Source: Roseiarcus sp963770275
Lineage (GTDB): Bacteria > Pseudomonadota > Alphaproteobacteria > Rhizobiales > Beijerinckiaceae
Length of the DNA stretch: 64,000 bases
NCBI GenBank assembly: GCA_963770275.1
Contig: CAVYPD010000028.1
Coordinates: 16,492 to 80,491 of the forward strand
Reading direction: 5' to 3'
Shown here: positions 28,906 through 37,682 of the stretch, piece after piece
Layout of the letters: each line of letters begins with the position of its first letter
Position numbering within the stretch: the stretch's first letter is position 1
Notes under the pieces: generated by a model
Database searches by the model: none
Told to the model about the DNA's origin: nothing
What the model saw: the letters and a program-made list of their open reading frames with translations, nothing else
Made by a program: the position numbers and the translations under genes

Positions 28906-29515
28906 TCGCCGCCGCCCGCGTTATGGCCGTGGCCCCAATGTGGCATGGCGGGACGAGTTCGGCAAAGGGCGGGGCGCCGTGCTTATGGGCATCCGCGCGC
29001 GTGCAGGCAAATCTAGGCGGATTTCCTTTGTTTTGCCGCGAAAATGCAGCTGTATTAAATCTGGCGGACGCCTGTCTTTTGCCGAACATGGCGCCGATGA
29101 GGTTTTTCTACGGTCGCGAGGCCATTCATGCCGGGCCGGGCTTCGTGTGATTGTGTTCGCCGCGGGGCAGGGCGGGGTCCATACCCAATCCCCTGATCCT
29201 TTCGAGTGGCCCGGACGATAGGGCGAGCGGCGGCAAGTCGGACGACGACGGCGAACGGTATAATCCAACATTGTCTTGCTCAAATCGGTATTTTATGCTA
29301 TTCAGAATGCGTGGGGATCGAATCCGGTTCTGCCCGAGGCTCATCGAGAAAGGGAATCGAGAGGGAAAGAATTTTTTTATTTGGATTCGCTGTAACCCAT
29401 TGAAAAGTCCCGATTCCACCAAAGGAATCCAAGGAAATGCAAGCCTTTTTCCTTGGTTTTATTTGGATTTCCTTGGATTTATTTGGCCGCCAAGCCGAAC
29501 TCGCGTCAGCGCGCC
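28906..29515. other. 610-bp intergenic stretch without a recognisable gene
   Basis: It lies between the start of the STAND gene (minus strand) and the end of the next minus-strand gene. GC falls visibly after 29240, with A/T runs at 29360-29380. I found no frame resembling a protein. The promoter of the STAND gene should be within 28906-29100. The only structure I see is the inverted repeat at 29426-29479. Confidence 0.6.
29426..29479. repeat. 13-bp perfect inverted repeat in AT-rich DNA
   Basis: AATCCAAGGAAAT (29426-29438) and ATTTCCTTGGATT (29467-29479) are exact reverse complements with a 28-bp loop. TTGGATT-like words also recur nearby (29390, 29462). It is 37 bp beyond the stop of the minus-strand hydrolase, so it could form a transcript end hairpin or be the relic of an element end. 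Confidence 0.55.
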
Positions 29516-30320
29516 TTAAGCCTTAGCGACCTCGGCGCAGAACCGGACAATCGCGTCGATCGTCGCCTCGGGCTGGTCGAACTGCGGCGCGTGGCGGCAG
29601 GCCTCGAGGATGAGGCTCGTCACGGGGGCGGGCGAGCGGGCCTCGATGGCGCGGATCTGCTTCAGCGTTCCATATTGATCGTCCGCGCCCTGGATGAGGA
29701 GCGCGGGGACACGCCAGCGGCCGACCGCATCCTCGATGTTCCAGGCCTTGAAGCCGGGATCGAGCCAGGCGTCGTTCCAGCCGCGGAAGGCGACGTCGAC
29801 ATGGGCGTGATATTTGGCGAGCCTCGCGCGCAGGTCGCCCGTCTCATAGGCGCGGCGCGCCTCCGCGATCGAGGCGAGGCCCATCGTCCTCGGTGAACAG
29901 ATGGGGCGCCATCAGGATGAGGCCTTTGATCCGCTCATCCGCATGCTCGCCGGCATGGATCGCCGCGATCGAGGCGCCGTCGCTGTGGCCGAGCAGGATT
30001 CCGCGCTTGAGCCCGATCGCCTCGAGCAAAGCGGGCAGGCTGAACCGCGCCTCGCGGCTCATGTAATCGAGCGGGCGCGGGAGATCGACGGGCTCGGACC
30101 GGCCATAGCCGGCGCGGGAATAGGCGAACACCCCATGGCCGGTCGCGGCCGCAAGTTTTTGCGGAAAGTCACGCCACAGCGCGAGGCAGCCGAGGCCCTC
30201 ATGCAGCATGACGATCGTCGGCGCCTTGTCCGGCGGCGGCCCAAAGGCCATGGCCTCCAGGCGTTTGCCGTCGGCGAAGACCTCGCCGCCAACGCCCTCT
30301 ATCCATGGAAAGGCGGTCAT
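29516..30320 (-). CDS. α/β hydrolase, one frame break near 29885
   Basis: About 267 aa from the ATG at 30320 (MTAFPWIEGVGGEVFADGKR). Landmarks: oxyanion region IVMLHEGLGCLALWRDFP, YSRAGYGRSEPVDLPRPLDY, and nucleophile elbow LLGHSDGASIAAIHAGEHAD. After the break (LMAPHLFTE then MGLASIAEARRAYETGDL) come the acid residue in LLIQGADDQYGT and the C-terminal catalytic His in LEACRHAPQFDQP. This pattern fits the esterase/carboxylic-ester hydrolase branch of the fold. The substrate is unknown. Confidence 0.78.
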
Positions 30321-30439
30321 CGCGCGAGGGCTGCGAGTTAATCGGAGGGAAATCAGCCCCTTGTACGGTATGGCGGGGCTTGTTCTCCCTTCCGCCTCCA
30401 CCTGTTTGTTGATTACCATGCCATTGTTATGATACATGA

Positions 30440-30703
30440 GTGACGGAACCAGGGTGCAATTTAGGCGGGAGGGCGGTGATGCCCACAGAGTCGACGATGC
30501 TGTACGAGCGGTCAAGACCCTTAAAGGCAAACCGTGACAACGTCGGCCCGACTGCCTTCAAAGCCCGCCGGCCAACCCCGGTTTCCATTGATCAGATTGA
30601 TCTGTGGGCGAAAGTCGCGGTGAAGATTGACCGGGCGATCGCATCCATCGGCTGTTTTGCTCACGATGAGCCCACGGCTGAGCCTCTAGAAGTGCGTTCA
30701 TGA
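30440..30703 (+). CDS. Possible small protein upstream of luxR
   Basis: An open frame of 87 codons (MTEPGCNLGGRAVMPTES...) ending 18 bp before luxR. I do not recognise it. There is no clear ribosome-binding site and composition gives no strong support. The 400 bp between the hydrolase and luxR otherwise hold nothing recognisable apart from the presumed luxR promoter. Confidence 0.25.
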   Translation: MTEPGCNLGGRAVMPTESTMLYERSRPLKANRDNVGPTAFKARRPTPVSIDQIDLWAKVAVKIDRAIASIGCFAHDEPTAEPLEVRS

Positions 30704-30721
30704 CGTCAATGGCTAACGCCT

Positions 30722-31483
30722 ATGGGAAATGTCACGATCGAATCGGCCGCGATAAGACTTACGGATACGATCCTTGGTTATAACGAGCAGGATCTGGAGG
30801 AAACCCTTAAGGCAATCGCGGTCGATATCGGCGTTAGCCACATTGCGTATATGCGTTTTGCCCCGGACAAAAGTTCTGACGCTAGCCTGCTTACCGGGAC
30901 TGTAACCTATTCGTTTCAGTGGCAGACGCGGTATTTTCTCAAACAGTATGTCTTAATTGATCCGGTTATCGCATATGGGGGTAAAGCCGTTCTTCCATTC
31001 GACTGGGATCAGTTGGTGCGAGACGACCCCGCGGTTCAGGCGTTTTTTGCCGATGCGTTGACCCACGAAGTCGGCCTCAACGGATTATCGATCCCTGTTC
31101 GCAATCGGAGGGGCGTCTACTCTTTAGTCTCCTATACCAGCAATCATGCGAAACTAGAATGGCAAGAATTCAAAAAAAGCAATATGGTAAAACTGCAATT
31201 GATCTCAGTCCTTATAGATTCTGCGGCTAGTGTCAATCTAAAACTTAGCAGCCCTCCAGTCAAACTATCAAAGAGGGAAGAACAGTGCCTGATTTGGGCT
31301 GCTAGAGGCAAGACATACCAAGATATTTCCGATATATTGAATATTTCTTTTGGCAGCGTTAAGAGTTATCTTGATACGGCCCGACATAAATTAAATTGCG
31401 CGAACTTGACCCATGCAGTTGGTGTTGCCATTGCTACTGGTGTTATCCCTGCGAAGGCTCTCCAAGGTTCGTCCTTTAAGTGA
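30722..31483 (+). CDS. LuxR-family quorum-sensing regulator (autoinducer-binding)
   Basis: 253 aa. The N-terminal autoinducer-binding domain retains the usual contact residues in order: Trp and Tyr in FQWQTRYFLKQY, the Asp-Pro pair in VLIDPVIAYGG and the Trp in LPFDWDQL, then GLSIPVRNRRGVYSLVS. The C-terminal HTH_LUXR domain is KLSKREEQCLIWAARGKTYQ, DISDILNISFGSVKSYLDTA and RHKLNCANLTHAVGVAIATG. It should bind an acyl-homoserine lactone and activate or repress target promoters. The luxI-type synthase follows 92 bp downstream on the same strand, so this is a cognate pair. The DNA is clearly lower in GC than the surroundings. Confidence 0.93.
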   Translation: MGNVTIESAAIRLTDTILGYNEQDLEETLKAIAVDIGVSHIAYMRFAPDKSSDASLLTGTVTYSFQWQTRYFLKQYVLIDPVIAYGGKAVLPFDWDQLVRDDPAVQAFFADALTHEVGLNGLSIPVRNRRGVYSLVSYTSNHAKLEWQEFKKSNMVKLQLISVLIDSAASVNLKLSSPPVKLSKREEQCLIWAARGKTYQDISDILNISFGSVKSYLDTARHKLNCANLTHAVGVAIATGVIPAKALQGSSFK

Positions 31484-31500
31484 TTCCTAAAATGTCAACT

Positions 31501-31519
31501 CAACTTCTATGTGGAATTG
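31501..31519. promoter_or_regulatory. lux-box-like imperfect dyad upstream of the AHL synthase gene
   Basis: CAACTTC-TATGT-GGAATTG has arms matching at 5 of 7 positions when folded. It lies 57 bp before the ATG of the synthase gene, a plausible place for a LuxR-type operator in a positive feedback loop. It does not match a strict lux-box consensus, so this is only a candidate. Confidence 0.3.
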
Positions 31520-31575
31520 TGATGATTAAAAATTAAGGTTAACATTCGTGGTCTCGTAGCAAGGGAGATGCCACG

Positions 31576-32226
31576 ATGTTGAAGCTTATTGAAGGTTCGC
31601 GAGCGTCATTGTTTCCGATGGAAATCGACGCAATGTTTCGTAACAGGGCAGTCACTTTCTCAGAACGGCTCGGCTGGGACGTTACTGTGACGGATGGATA
31701 TGAACGGGATGAGTTCGATAATGCCAATCCGTTGTATCTGGTATCGGTAGACCCAAATACGAATGAATATTGGGGGTCTTTGCGATTGCTGCCCACAACG
31801 GGGCCAAACATGCTGCGTGATGTTTTTCCCTGCCTCCTCGAAGAGGGGGAATTCATCGAAAGCGCGACAATCTGGGAGAGCTCGCGGATTTGTGCCGTAG
31901 CGGCGGAGGGCCAGCCTGAACGCCGCCGGAACGGGGTCAACTTCGTGCTGAGCGAATTGATCGCGGGCATTGGGGAGGTTGCGGTCATCGCCGGCCTGAC
32001 CCAAATCGTTTCTGTGTTCGACGCCCGAATCTATAGAGTTCTAAAAGCCGTCGGTTGCAATCCGCAGCTCATTGGCCGGCCGCGCCGAATAGGGGGCACG
32101 ATGAGCTACGCAGGGCTTTTCGACACTGGAGAAGGGCTCCTGTCGGCTCTGACAGTGTTCCGTGAGGAGCTCGGAATCGAGCAGCCGGAATCGAAAGAAC
32201 TCGCTAGAGAACTCGCCTTCGCCTAA
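31576..32226 (+). CDS. Acyl-homoserine-lactone synthase (LuxI family)
   Basis: 216 aa. AAGGGAG precedes the ATG. The invariant residues of LuxI enzymes are visible: Arg and Phe in MFRNRAVTFSERLGW (with Trp), Asp-Glu-Phe-Asp in YERDEFDNANPLY, Arg in GSLRLLPTTGPNML, and Glu and Arg in WESSRICAV. The C-terminal half (GIGEVAVIAGLTQIVSVFDA, YRVLKAVGCNPQLIG) is standard. It makes an AHL signal from SAM and an acyl-ACP or acyl-CoA. The acyl chain cannot be deduced. It is paired with the upstream LuxR-type receptor. Confidence 0.95.
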   Translation: MLKLIEGSRASLFPMEIDAMFRNRAVTFSERLGWDVTVTDGYERDEFDNANPLYLVSVDPNTNEYWGSLRLLPTTGPNMLRDVFPCLLEEGEFIESATIWESSRICAVAAEGQPERRRNGVNFVLSELIAGIGEVAVIAGLTQIVSVFDARIYRVLKAVGCNPQLIGRPRRIGGTMSYAGLFDTGEGLLSALTVFREELGIEQPESKELARELAFA

Positions 32227-32276
32227 TCGGCATTTGTCGCGCGGTCGATTGCACGGCCGCGCTACCAAAGCCCTCG

Positions 32277-32306
32277 TGTCTCGCCCGTTCGATCACGGGC
32301 GAGACA
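32277..32306. terminator. Hairpin after the AHL synthase gene
   Basis: A perfect 11-bp stem, TGTCTCGCCCG / CGGGCGAGACA, with an 8-nt loop, 51 bp past the luxI stop. There is no T-run, so it may be a Rho-assisted stop or a structured boundary of the insertion element that follows. Confidence 0.5.
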
Positions 32307-32630
32307 AGCGCCTGGCGCAGAGTACTGTTTTGACACCGATGAATGCCCAGGCAGGCGCAGTCGTCGACGGGGTAGAGCTAATCGCTCTCCCCGTCTCCTG
32401 GCAGATTCTCATCGCGAAGACGAAAAGGACGGGCTTCACCCGCAAGACCAGGGTGCTCCGGAAAATGGCGGACCGTACACCTAGAAGCATGACGTCGCGG
32501 CGGCGGATGGGAGCCCTTGCGCTCCTGGGGTTCAAAAGCCTGTTCCTGGGCATGGCAACCCATCCGCCTATTCCACGATCCCGAACAGTCGCCGGGGCCG
32601 CGTCGCGAGTCCGCATGTTCAAGGACGGAG
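32307..32630 (+). ncRNA. Non-coding left flank of IS110 element; candidate bridge-RNA region
   Basis: 324 bp with no credible gene directly upstream of an IS110-family transposase. It contains a strong hairpin at 32366-32395: GACGGGG-T-AGAGC, loop TAATC, GCTCT-CCCCGTC, that is 12 bp with one bulged T. IS110-group elements are known to encode a structured guide (bridge) RNA in the left-end non-coding region. Position and structure fit, but I cannot define the two binding loops or the element's ends. Confidence 0.35.
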
Positions 32631-33549
32631 ATGGATGTGTTTGTTGGAATTGATGTGTCGAAGGATCGGCTGGACATCTGCATCCGGCCAAGCGGCGAAA
32701 CCTTTGCCGTCAGGCGTGACGACGAAGGGCTGGCGAGCCTCGTCGAGCGCTTGCGCGCGCTTCATCCCGTCCTGGTCGCGCTCGAGGCGACGGGTGGCTA
32801 CGAGACGGTGGTCGCGAGCGCGGTCGCCGTGACGCATCTGCCCCTGGCGGTGATCAATCCTCGTCAGATCCGCGACTTCGCCCGCTCGACCGGCAAGCTC
32901 GCCAAGACCGATCGCCTCGACGCTGCGGCGATCGCTCACTTCGCCGAAGCCATACGGCCGCCCGCCCGGCCCGTCGCTGACGCCCAAGCGCTCGGCGAAC
33001 TGGTGGCGCGCCGTCGCCAGGTCATCGAGATGATCGTGGCAGAGAAAAACCGCCGTCGTCTCTCGCGGGCCAGCCGCGCGTGCTCAAGGCCATCGATCGG
33101 CATGTCGATCTCTTGCAGGCCGAGCTTTCCGAGTTCGATCGGACATCGACGGCGCGATCCGAAAGAGCCCAGCTTGGCAGGCCGACGCCAACTTCGGTCA
33201 GCGTGCCGGGAGTGGGAAGGCGACGTGGCCCACCCTCATCGCCGAACTGCCGGAACTCGGGCGCCTCGATCGCGTAAAATCGCAAGCCTCGTTGGTGTTG
33301 CTCCCATCAATCGCGACAGCGGCGCGTTGCGAGGCGGAAGACAATCGCCGGGGCGGCCCGGTGAGGACCGCCCTCTACATGGCGGCGGTGGTCGCAAGCC
33401 GCTCGAACCCCGTCATCGCCGCGCACTCTCAAAAGCTCAGAGCCGCCGGAAAAGCCGCCAAACAGGCCCTCACCGCCTGCATCCGCAAACTCCTCGTCAT
33501 CCTCAACGCCATCCTGCGAGAGCGAAAGCCTTGGAGCCTCCACGCTTGA
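32631..33549 (+). mobile_element. IS110-family transposase, frame-broken
   Basis: About 305 aa. The start MDVFVGIDVSKDRLDICI supplies the first Asp of the DEDD/RuvC-like site; ALEATGGYETVVASA holds the Glu, and GKLAKTDRLDAAAIAHFAE the last acidic pair. After about 33050 the frame changes repeatedly: LKAIDRHVDLLQAELSEFD, IAELPELGRLDRV and ASLVGVAPINRDSGALRG are in different frames, and the C-terminal Transposase_20-type part ends in VRTALYMAAVVASRSNPV and ILNAILRERKPWSLHA. There are at least three indels, more than in most neighbours, so this copy may be truly inactive. No terminal inverted repeats are expected for this family. Confidence 0.85.
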
Positions 33550-33722
33550 CAACAAAGACAGTCGCTCAGGATGAGTCCAGCGGACAGGATCGTCCAAGCC
33601 GGACGCGGGAAGCGCTCGACTTCGCTCGCCCTTTGCGATAAGAGCCGCGCCTCAACTCAAAACAGCGCGCCGAAGCGCTTCGCCTGGGGCTCCGCCCCGG
33701 CGTCACGGCAGGAGTCCTACCA

Positions 33723-34148
33723 GTGAACGTCATTCAGCAGATCGAGGCCGAGCACGCGGCCCAATTGCCCGGCGCCAAGATGCCGACATTTCAGCCCGGC
33801 GATACGGTCATCGTCAATGTGAAGGTCGCGGAAGGCGAGCGTACGCGCGTTCAGGCCTATGAGGGCGTGTGCATTGCGCGCAGCGGTCACGGCCTCAACG
33901 AGAGCTTCACGGTGCGCAAGATCTCCTACGGCGAGGGCGTCGAGCGCGTGTTTCCCGTCTATTCGCCGATGATCGATTCGGTCAAAGTCGTGCGGCGCGG
34001 CAAGGTTCGGCGCGCGAAACTCTATTATCTGCGCGATCGCCGCGGCAAGTCGGCCCGCATCGCCGAGCGGGTGGAGGCGCCCGGCGTCAAGGCGGCCGCG
34101 GCGGCCGCGGCCAAGGCGGCCACGCCCAAGGCGCCCGCCAAGGCATAA
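33723..34148 (+). CDS. rplS: 50S ribosomal protein L19
   Basis: 141 aa from GTG 33723, with GGAG upstream. The body is typical (FQPGDTVIVNVKVAEGERTR, VQAYEGVCIARSGHGLNESF, TVRKISYGEGVERVFPVYSP). It contacts 23S rRNA at the subunit interface. The C-terminus has the Ala/Lys/Pro-rich extension often found in alphaproteobacteria (EAPGVKAAAAAAAKAATPKA). A GC hairpin (about 33679-33700) lies in the leader. A canonical terminator follows the gene. Confidence 0.97.
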   Translation: MNVIQQIEAEHAAQLPGAKMPTFQPGDTVIVNVKVAEGERTRVQAYEGVCIARSGHGLNESFTVRKISYGEGVERVFPVYSPMIDSVKVVRRGKVRRAKLYYLRDRRGKSARIAERVEAPGVKAAAAAAAKAATPKAPAKA

Positions 34149-34184
34149 AGCTGGACGCGAGCCTCGAGTTCGCGAGCAAGCAAG

Positions 34185-34211
34185 GCCGGCGGCGATCCCG
34201 CCGGCTTTTTT
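34185..34211 (+). terminator. Rho-independent terminator after rplS
   Basis: Stem GCCGGCGG / CCGCCGGC with loop CGATC, followed by six T residues. It lies 37 bp past the rplS stop and only 12 bp before the priA start, so priA must have its own promoter overlapping it or depend on read-through. Confidence 0.9.
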
Positions 34212-34222
34212 GTCTGTGCTCT

Positions 34223-36475
34223 ATGACGAGCGAACCACCTGAACCCGGCCTCGGCGGCGCGTCATCGCAAGTCGTCGATGTGCTGGCGCCGGTCGCCGTC
34301 GACACCGCTTACAGCTACCGCGCGCCTTCCGGCCTCAAGCTCGAACCCGGCGCCTTCGTGCGCATGCCGCTCGGGGCCCGTGTCGCGACCGGCGTTGTCT
34401 GGTCGGCGCGCCCCGCCGGCGGCGACAATCTCAAATCTATTGCCGAGGTCCTCGACTGGCCGCCGCTGCGTCCGGCATTGCGCGACTTCATCGACTGGAC
34501 GGCGCGCTGGACGTTGGCGCCGCGCGGCATGCTCTTGCGCATGGCGATCCGCGCCGGCGAAATCGCCGAACCGCCCGAACCAAAGCTCGGCCTTGTGGCG
34601 ACGGGCAAGCAGCCCACGCGCATGACCGAAGCGCGGGCGCGCGTCCTCGCGGCGGTCGCGGAGAGCGGCGCAGCGACGCCCAAAGCCGCGCTCGCCGCGC
34701 TCGCCGCGTGCTCGACCAGCGTCATCGACGGCCTCGTCGCGGACGGCGCGCTCGAGGCGGTCGCGCTTCCGCCGGAGAGCGGCGCGGCGCCGCTCGACCC
34801 GGATTTTCGCTCCGTGGGCCTCAACGCCGATCAGCGCGCCGCGGCCGATGATCTCATCCGTCTCGTCGCCGACCGCGCGTTCTCGACCACCCTCCTCGAA
34901 GGCGTGACGGGATCGGGCAAGACCGAAGTTTATTTCGAGGCGGTCGCCGAAGCGCTCCGGCAAAAGCGCCAGGCGCTGGTGCTGCTGCCGGAGATTGCGC
35001 TGACCGCCCAATTTCTCGATCGCTTTGCCGCGCGCTTCGGCGCAAGGCCGGTCGAATGGCATTCCGGCTTGACCGAGCGCCAGCGCGAACGCGTCTGGAC
35101 GGCGGCGGCGGGCGGCGAGGCGCCCGTAATTGTCGGCGCGCGCTCGGCGCTCTTTCTTCCGTTCGCCGACCTCGGCCTCGTCGTGGTCGATGAAGAGCAT
35201 GAGGGCGCCTACAAGCAGGAGGAAGGCGTCATCTACAACGCCCGCGACATGGCGGTCGTCCGCGCGCGGTTCGAGAAGGCGCCGATCGTGCTGGCCTCCG
35301 CGACGCCGGCGATCGAGACCCGGTTCAATGCCGAAAGCGGGCGCTACCGCTGGCTTCGACTGCCCGCTCGCTTCGGCCCCGCGCGGATGCCGGACATCGC
35401 CTTGGTCGATCTCAAGCGCGAGGGTCCGCCGCGCGGCCGATGGCTGTCGCCGCGCGCAATCGGCGCCATCGAAGAAGCGAGGGCTAAGGGCGAGCAGGCG
35501 ATGCTGTTCCTGAACCGGCGCGGCTACGCGCCGCTCACGCTGTGCCGGAGTTGCGGTCATCGCTTCGAATGCCCCAATTGCTCGGCCTGGCTGGTCGAAC
35601 ACCGTTTCCGCGCCTCCCTCGTTTGCCATCATTGCGGCCATGTCGAGAGCCGGCCGCACCTTTGCCCCCAATGCCGCGAGGCCGACACGCTTACCGCCTG
35701 CGGGCCGGGCGTCGAGCGTCTTGCCGAGGAGGCGGAAGCCCTCTTTCCCGACATCCGCACGCTCGTCTTGTCATCGGATACGCCAGGCGGGATCGAGACT
35801 CTGCGCGGTCAGCTGGATGCAGCGGCACGCGGCGCCTACGATCTCATCATCGGCACGCAGCTGGTCGCCAAAGGGCATAACTTTCCGCTTCTGACCTTCG
35901 TTTGCGTCGTCGACGCCGACGTCGGTCTCGCCAACGCCGATCCGCGCGCAGCCGAGCGAACGTTCCAGCTACTTCGTCAGGCGACCGGACGCGCGGGACG
36001 CAGCGACAAGCCGGGCCATGCGCTTTTGCAGACCTGGCAGCCCGAGCATCCGGTCATCGCAGCGCTCATGTCCGGCGACGCCGAACGGTTCTACCGTGAA
36101 GAGACCGAGCAGCGCCGGCTCGGCGGTCTGCCGCCGTTCGGACGTCTCGCGGCGATCATCGTCTCGGCCGAGGACCGCGGCGCTGCGGAAGCGCACGCGC
36201 GCATGCTGGCGCGAGCCGCCCATGGCTTGCCGGGGGCCAAAAACTGGCGTGTCGCGCCGCTTGGCGGACAGCCTGGAGACAACGAGATCATCCTGCTCGG
36301 CCCGGCCGAGGCGCCGATTGCGGTCGTGCGCAAACGCCATCGGTTCCGGCTTGCCGCCAAGGCGCCGCGCGCGGCCGATCTGCAAGGTTTCCTGCGCGCC
36401 ATGCTCGCCGCCGCGCCTGAACCGCGCGGCGGGGTCCGCGTTGCGATCGACGTCGATCCGCAGAGTTTTCTTTGA
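34223..36475 (+). CDS. priA: Primosomal replication protein N' (PriA helicase)
   Basis: 750 aa starting at ATG 34223; the frame extends upstream into rplS but similarity to PriA begins with VVDVLAPVAVDTAYSYRAP. PriA restarts stalled replication forks. The 3'-DNA-binding domain occupies the first roughly 100 residues. Helicase motifs: Walker A EGVTGSGKTEVYFEA, motif II VVVDEEHEGAYKQEEG, and ASATPAIETR. The zinc-binding insert shows eight cysteines in four pairs (CRSC, CPNC, CHHC, CPQC). Motifs V/VI appear as GTQLVAKGHNFPLLTFV and RQATGRAGRSDKPG. The gene is intact. Confidence 0.96.
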   Translation: MTSEPPEPGLGGASSQVVDVLAPVAVDTAYSYRAPSGLKLEPGAFVRMPLGARVATGVVWSARPAGGDNLKSIAEVLDWPPLRPALRDFIDWTARWTLAPRGMLLRMAIRAGEIAEPPEPKLGLVATGKQPTRMTEARARVLAAVAESGAATPKAALAALAACSTSVIDGLVADGALEAVALPPESGAAPLDPDFRSVGLNADQRAAADDLIRLVADRAFSTTLLEGVTGSGKTEVYFEAVAEALRQKRQALVLLPEIALTAQFLDRFAARFGARPVEWHSGLTERQRERVWTAAAGGEAPVIVGARSALFLPFADLGLVVVDEEHEGAYKQEEGVIYNARDMAVVRARFEKAPIVLASATPAIETRFNAESGRYRWLRLPARFGPARMPDIALVDLKREGPPRGRWLSPRAIGAIEEARAKGEQAMLFLNRRGYAPLTLCRSCGHRFECPNCSAWLVEHRFRASLVCHHCGHVESRPHLCPQCREADTLTACGPGVERLAEEAEALFPDIRTLVLSSDTPGGIETLRGQLDAAARGAYDLIIGTQLVAKGHNFPLLTFVCVVDADVGLANADPRAAERTFQLLRQATGRAGRSDKPGHALLQTWQPEHPVIAALMSGDAERFYREETEQRRLGGLPPFGRLAAIIVSAEDRGAAEAHARMLARAAHGLPGAKNWRVAPLGGQPGDNEIILLGPAEAPIAVVRKRHRFRLAAKAPRAADLQGFLRAMLAAAPEPRGGVRVAIDVDPQSFL

Positions 36476-36608
36476 GAGCGAGACCCTAGGCGCTCGCTAC
36501 CATGGCGAAGCGTAGGGGATAAGCGTCCAAACTGGCGGCATGGACGACGGGCGCGTTTCTACCCGCCGAGGAGCTTTGCTCACTTCAGAACAAAACCTAA
36601 AGGATAAA

Positions 36609-36628
36609 GGCCGGGCTCTGCCCCGGCC
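36609..36628 (-). terminator. Terminator hairpin for the small minus-strand gene
   Basis: GGCCGGG and CCCGGCC pair across a 6-nt loop, followed on the minus strand by TTTATCCTTT. It is 10 bp past the stop of the 64-aa gene. Confidence 0.65.
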
Positions 36629-36637
36629 TCCGCAGGG

Positions 36638-36832
36638 CTACTTCTTGGAGGAGCTTTTCGCGTGAGCCTCGTCCGAGGCTGCGCCAGCAACCTTGGAGTG
36701 CTTCTGCGCCTCCGCGGCGTGCTCATTGCCCTTCATGTGGTCGTTCTTGCCGTGATGCTCCGCGGCTGCGCGATGCGACTTGGCTGCGCTCTCGTGGTGA
36801 TCCGCCGCTTTTGAGTGGGATTGGCTGGGCAT
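36638..36832 (-). CDS. Small His/Ala/Lys-rich protein
   Basis: 64 aa, preceded by GGGAG. The sequence is almost wholly hydrophilic and low-complexity (SHSKAADHHESAAKSHRAAA, EHHGKNDHMKGNEHAAEAQK), ending in S-S-S-K-K. It has about ten histidines and no Cys or Trp. I have the impression of similar small proteins in many proteobacteria, without an assigned function; metal binding or stress roles would be guesses. A good hairpin terminator follows, supporting an expressed gene. Confidence 0.7.
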   Translation of the reverse strand: MPSQSHSKAADHHESAAKSHRAAAEHHGKNDHMKGNEHAAEAQKHSKVAGAASDEAHAKSSSKK

Positions 36833-37004
36833 TTCTATCTCCCGTTGGGCCGGGGAATTTCCGGTCGGTTACTTGCGGCCTCAATAGTGTTTGCAGCGAG
36901 TGCATTTGTTGTTTTTAGTGAGTTGAATGGGTTAGTGGCCCCGTTTGATTGGCGCAGGAAAATATCTTCTGGCAAAACAGACACTATTGGAGCATAATGC
37001 GATC

Positions 37005-37202
37005 ATGACAGACAGCGCCGTATTTTCAACCGACGTCGTAAAAGATATTGGAAACCCCAATCGTTTCCGATGGAATATTTACGAGAACAAGAGGGTGCGA
37101 GACAAATCGTTCTATTCCTTTGCGACAAAGCGCGAAGCCCAGAACGATGCGGATAAGTTTGTCCGAAAGCTCGATTCGATTTGGCCGGGCTCAAAGGAAT
37201 AG
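37005..37202 (+). CDS. Small conserved-looking hypothetical protein
   Basis: 65 aa from ATG 37005; the frame is open further upstream but the sequence there is AT-rich and not protein-like. It reads FRWNIYENKRVRDKSFYSFA and TKREAQNDADKFVRKLDSIW, which looks like a compact β-β-α unit that could bind nucleic acid or protein. I do not recognise a family. The region 36840-37660 is lower in GC than its surroundings. Confidence 0.5.
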   Translation: MTDSAVFSTDVVKDIGNPNRFRWNIYENKRVRDKSFYSFATKREAQNDADKFVRKLDSIWPGSKE

Positions 37203-37261
37203 AGATCCTGCCGATTCAAGATGAGCTGCGGACCGTCGGATCAACCCCCAGGATCGCCGAT

Positions 37262-37543
37262 TTATGCCTTGAGCGGCGTCTTGCGAGGCCCATCAGGGGC
37301 GCGAACCGACGAGAGCGCGCGCGGCAAGCCCCTATGAAGCGGCCAGACAGCGACGTTGTTTGACACGGCGGCCTCGGGATGCCGAATGATCACACGCGTC
37401 CGATTCCACAACTCGAAGCCCTCGAATTTGTGTTTCCGCTCGGAAAACAGCGCGTGAGCCTTCGCAATAGCCTGTTCATCGGAAAGACCGGCAAGCTCCT
37501 CGACGGCCTCGATACGCCCCCCGCGCATAAAATAGCATCGCAT
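37262..37543 (-). CDS. Small conserved hypothetical protein
   Basis: 93 aa from ATG 37543 (GGAAG 6 nt upstream); a longer in-frame start at 37597 has less support. The core MRCYFMRGGRIEAVEELAGL, SDEQAIAKAHALFSERKHKF and EGFELWNRTRVIIRHPE fits a widespread rhizobial small protein type with a β-hairpin, a helix and a β-strand. The function is unknown. Confidence 0.6.
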   Translation of the reverse strand: MRCYFMRGGRIEAVEELAGLSDEQAIAKAHALFSERKHKFEGFELWNRTRVIIRHPEAAVSNNVAVWPLHRGLPRALSSVRAPDGPRKTPLKA

Positions 37544-37682
37544 GCTGTAGCTTCCATGGTTAAGAACGGCGTTGTCACATTCTTTGGAAACGAACACGCG
37601 TTCACTCTGTCATCGTCGAGATCGACGACGCCGGCTAGATTCTCAGCTCGAGGCTGAGAACCCGTTCTTTTCGGGTTTCCGC

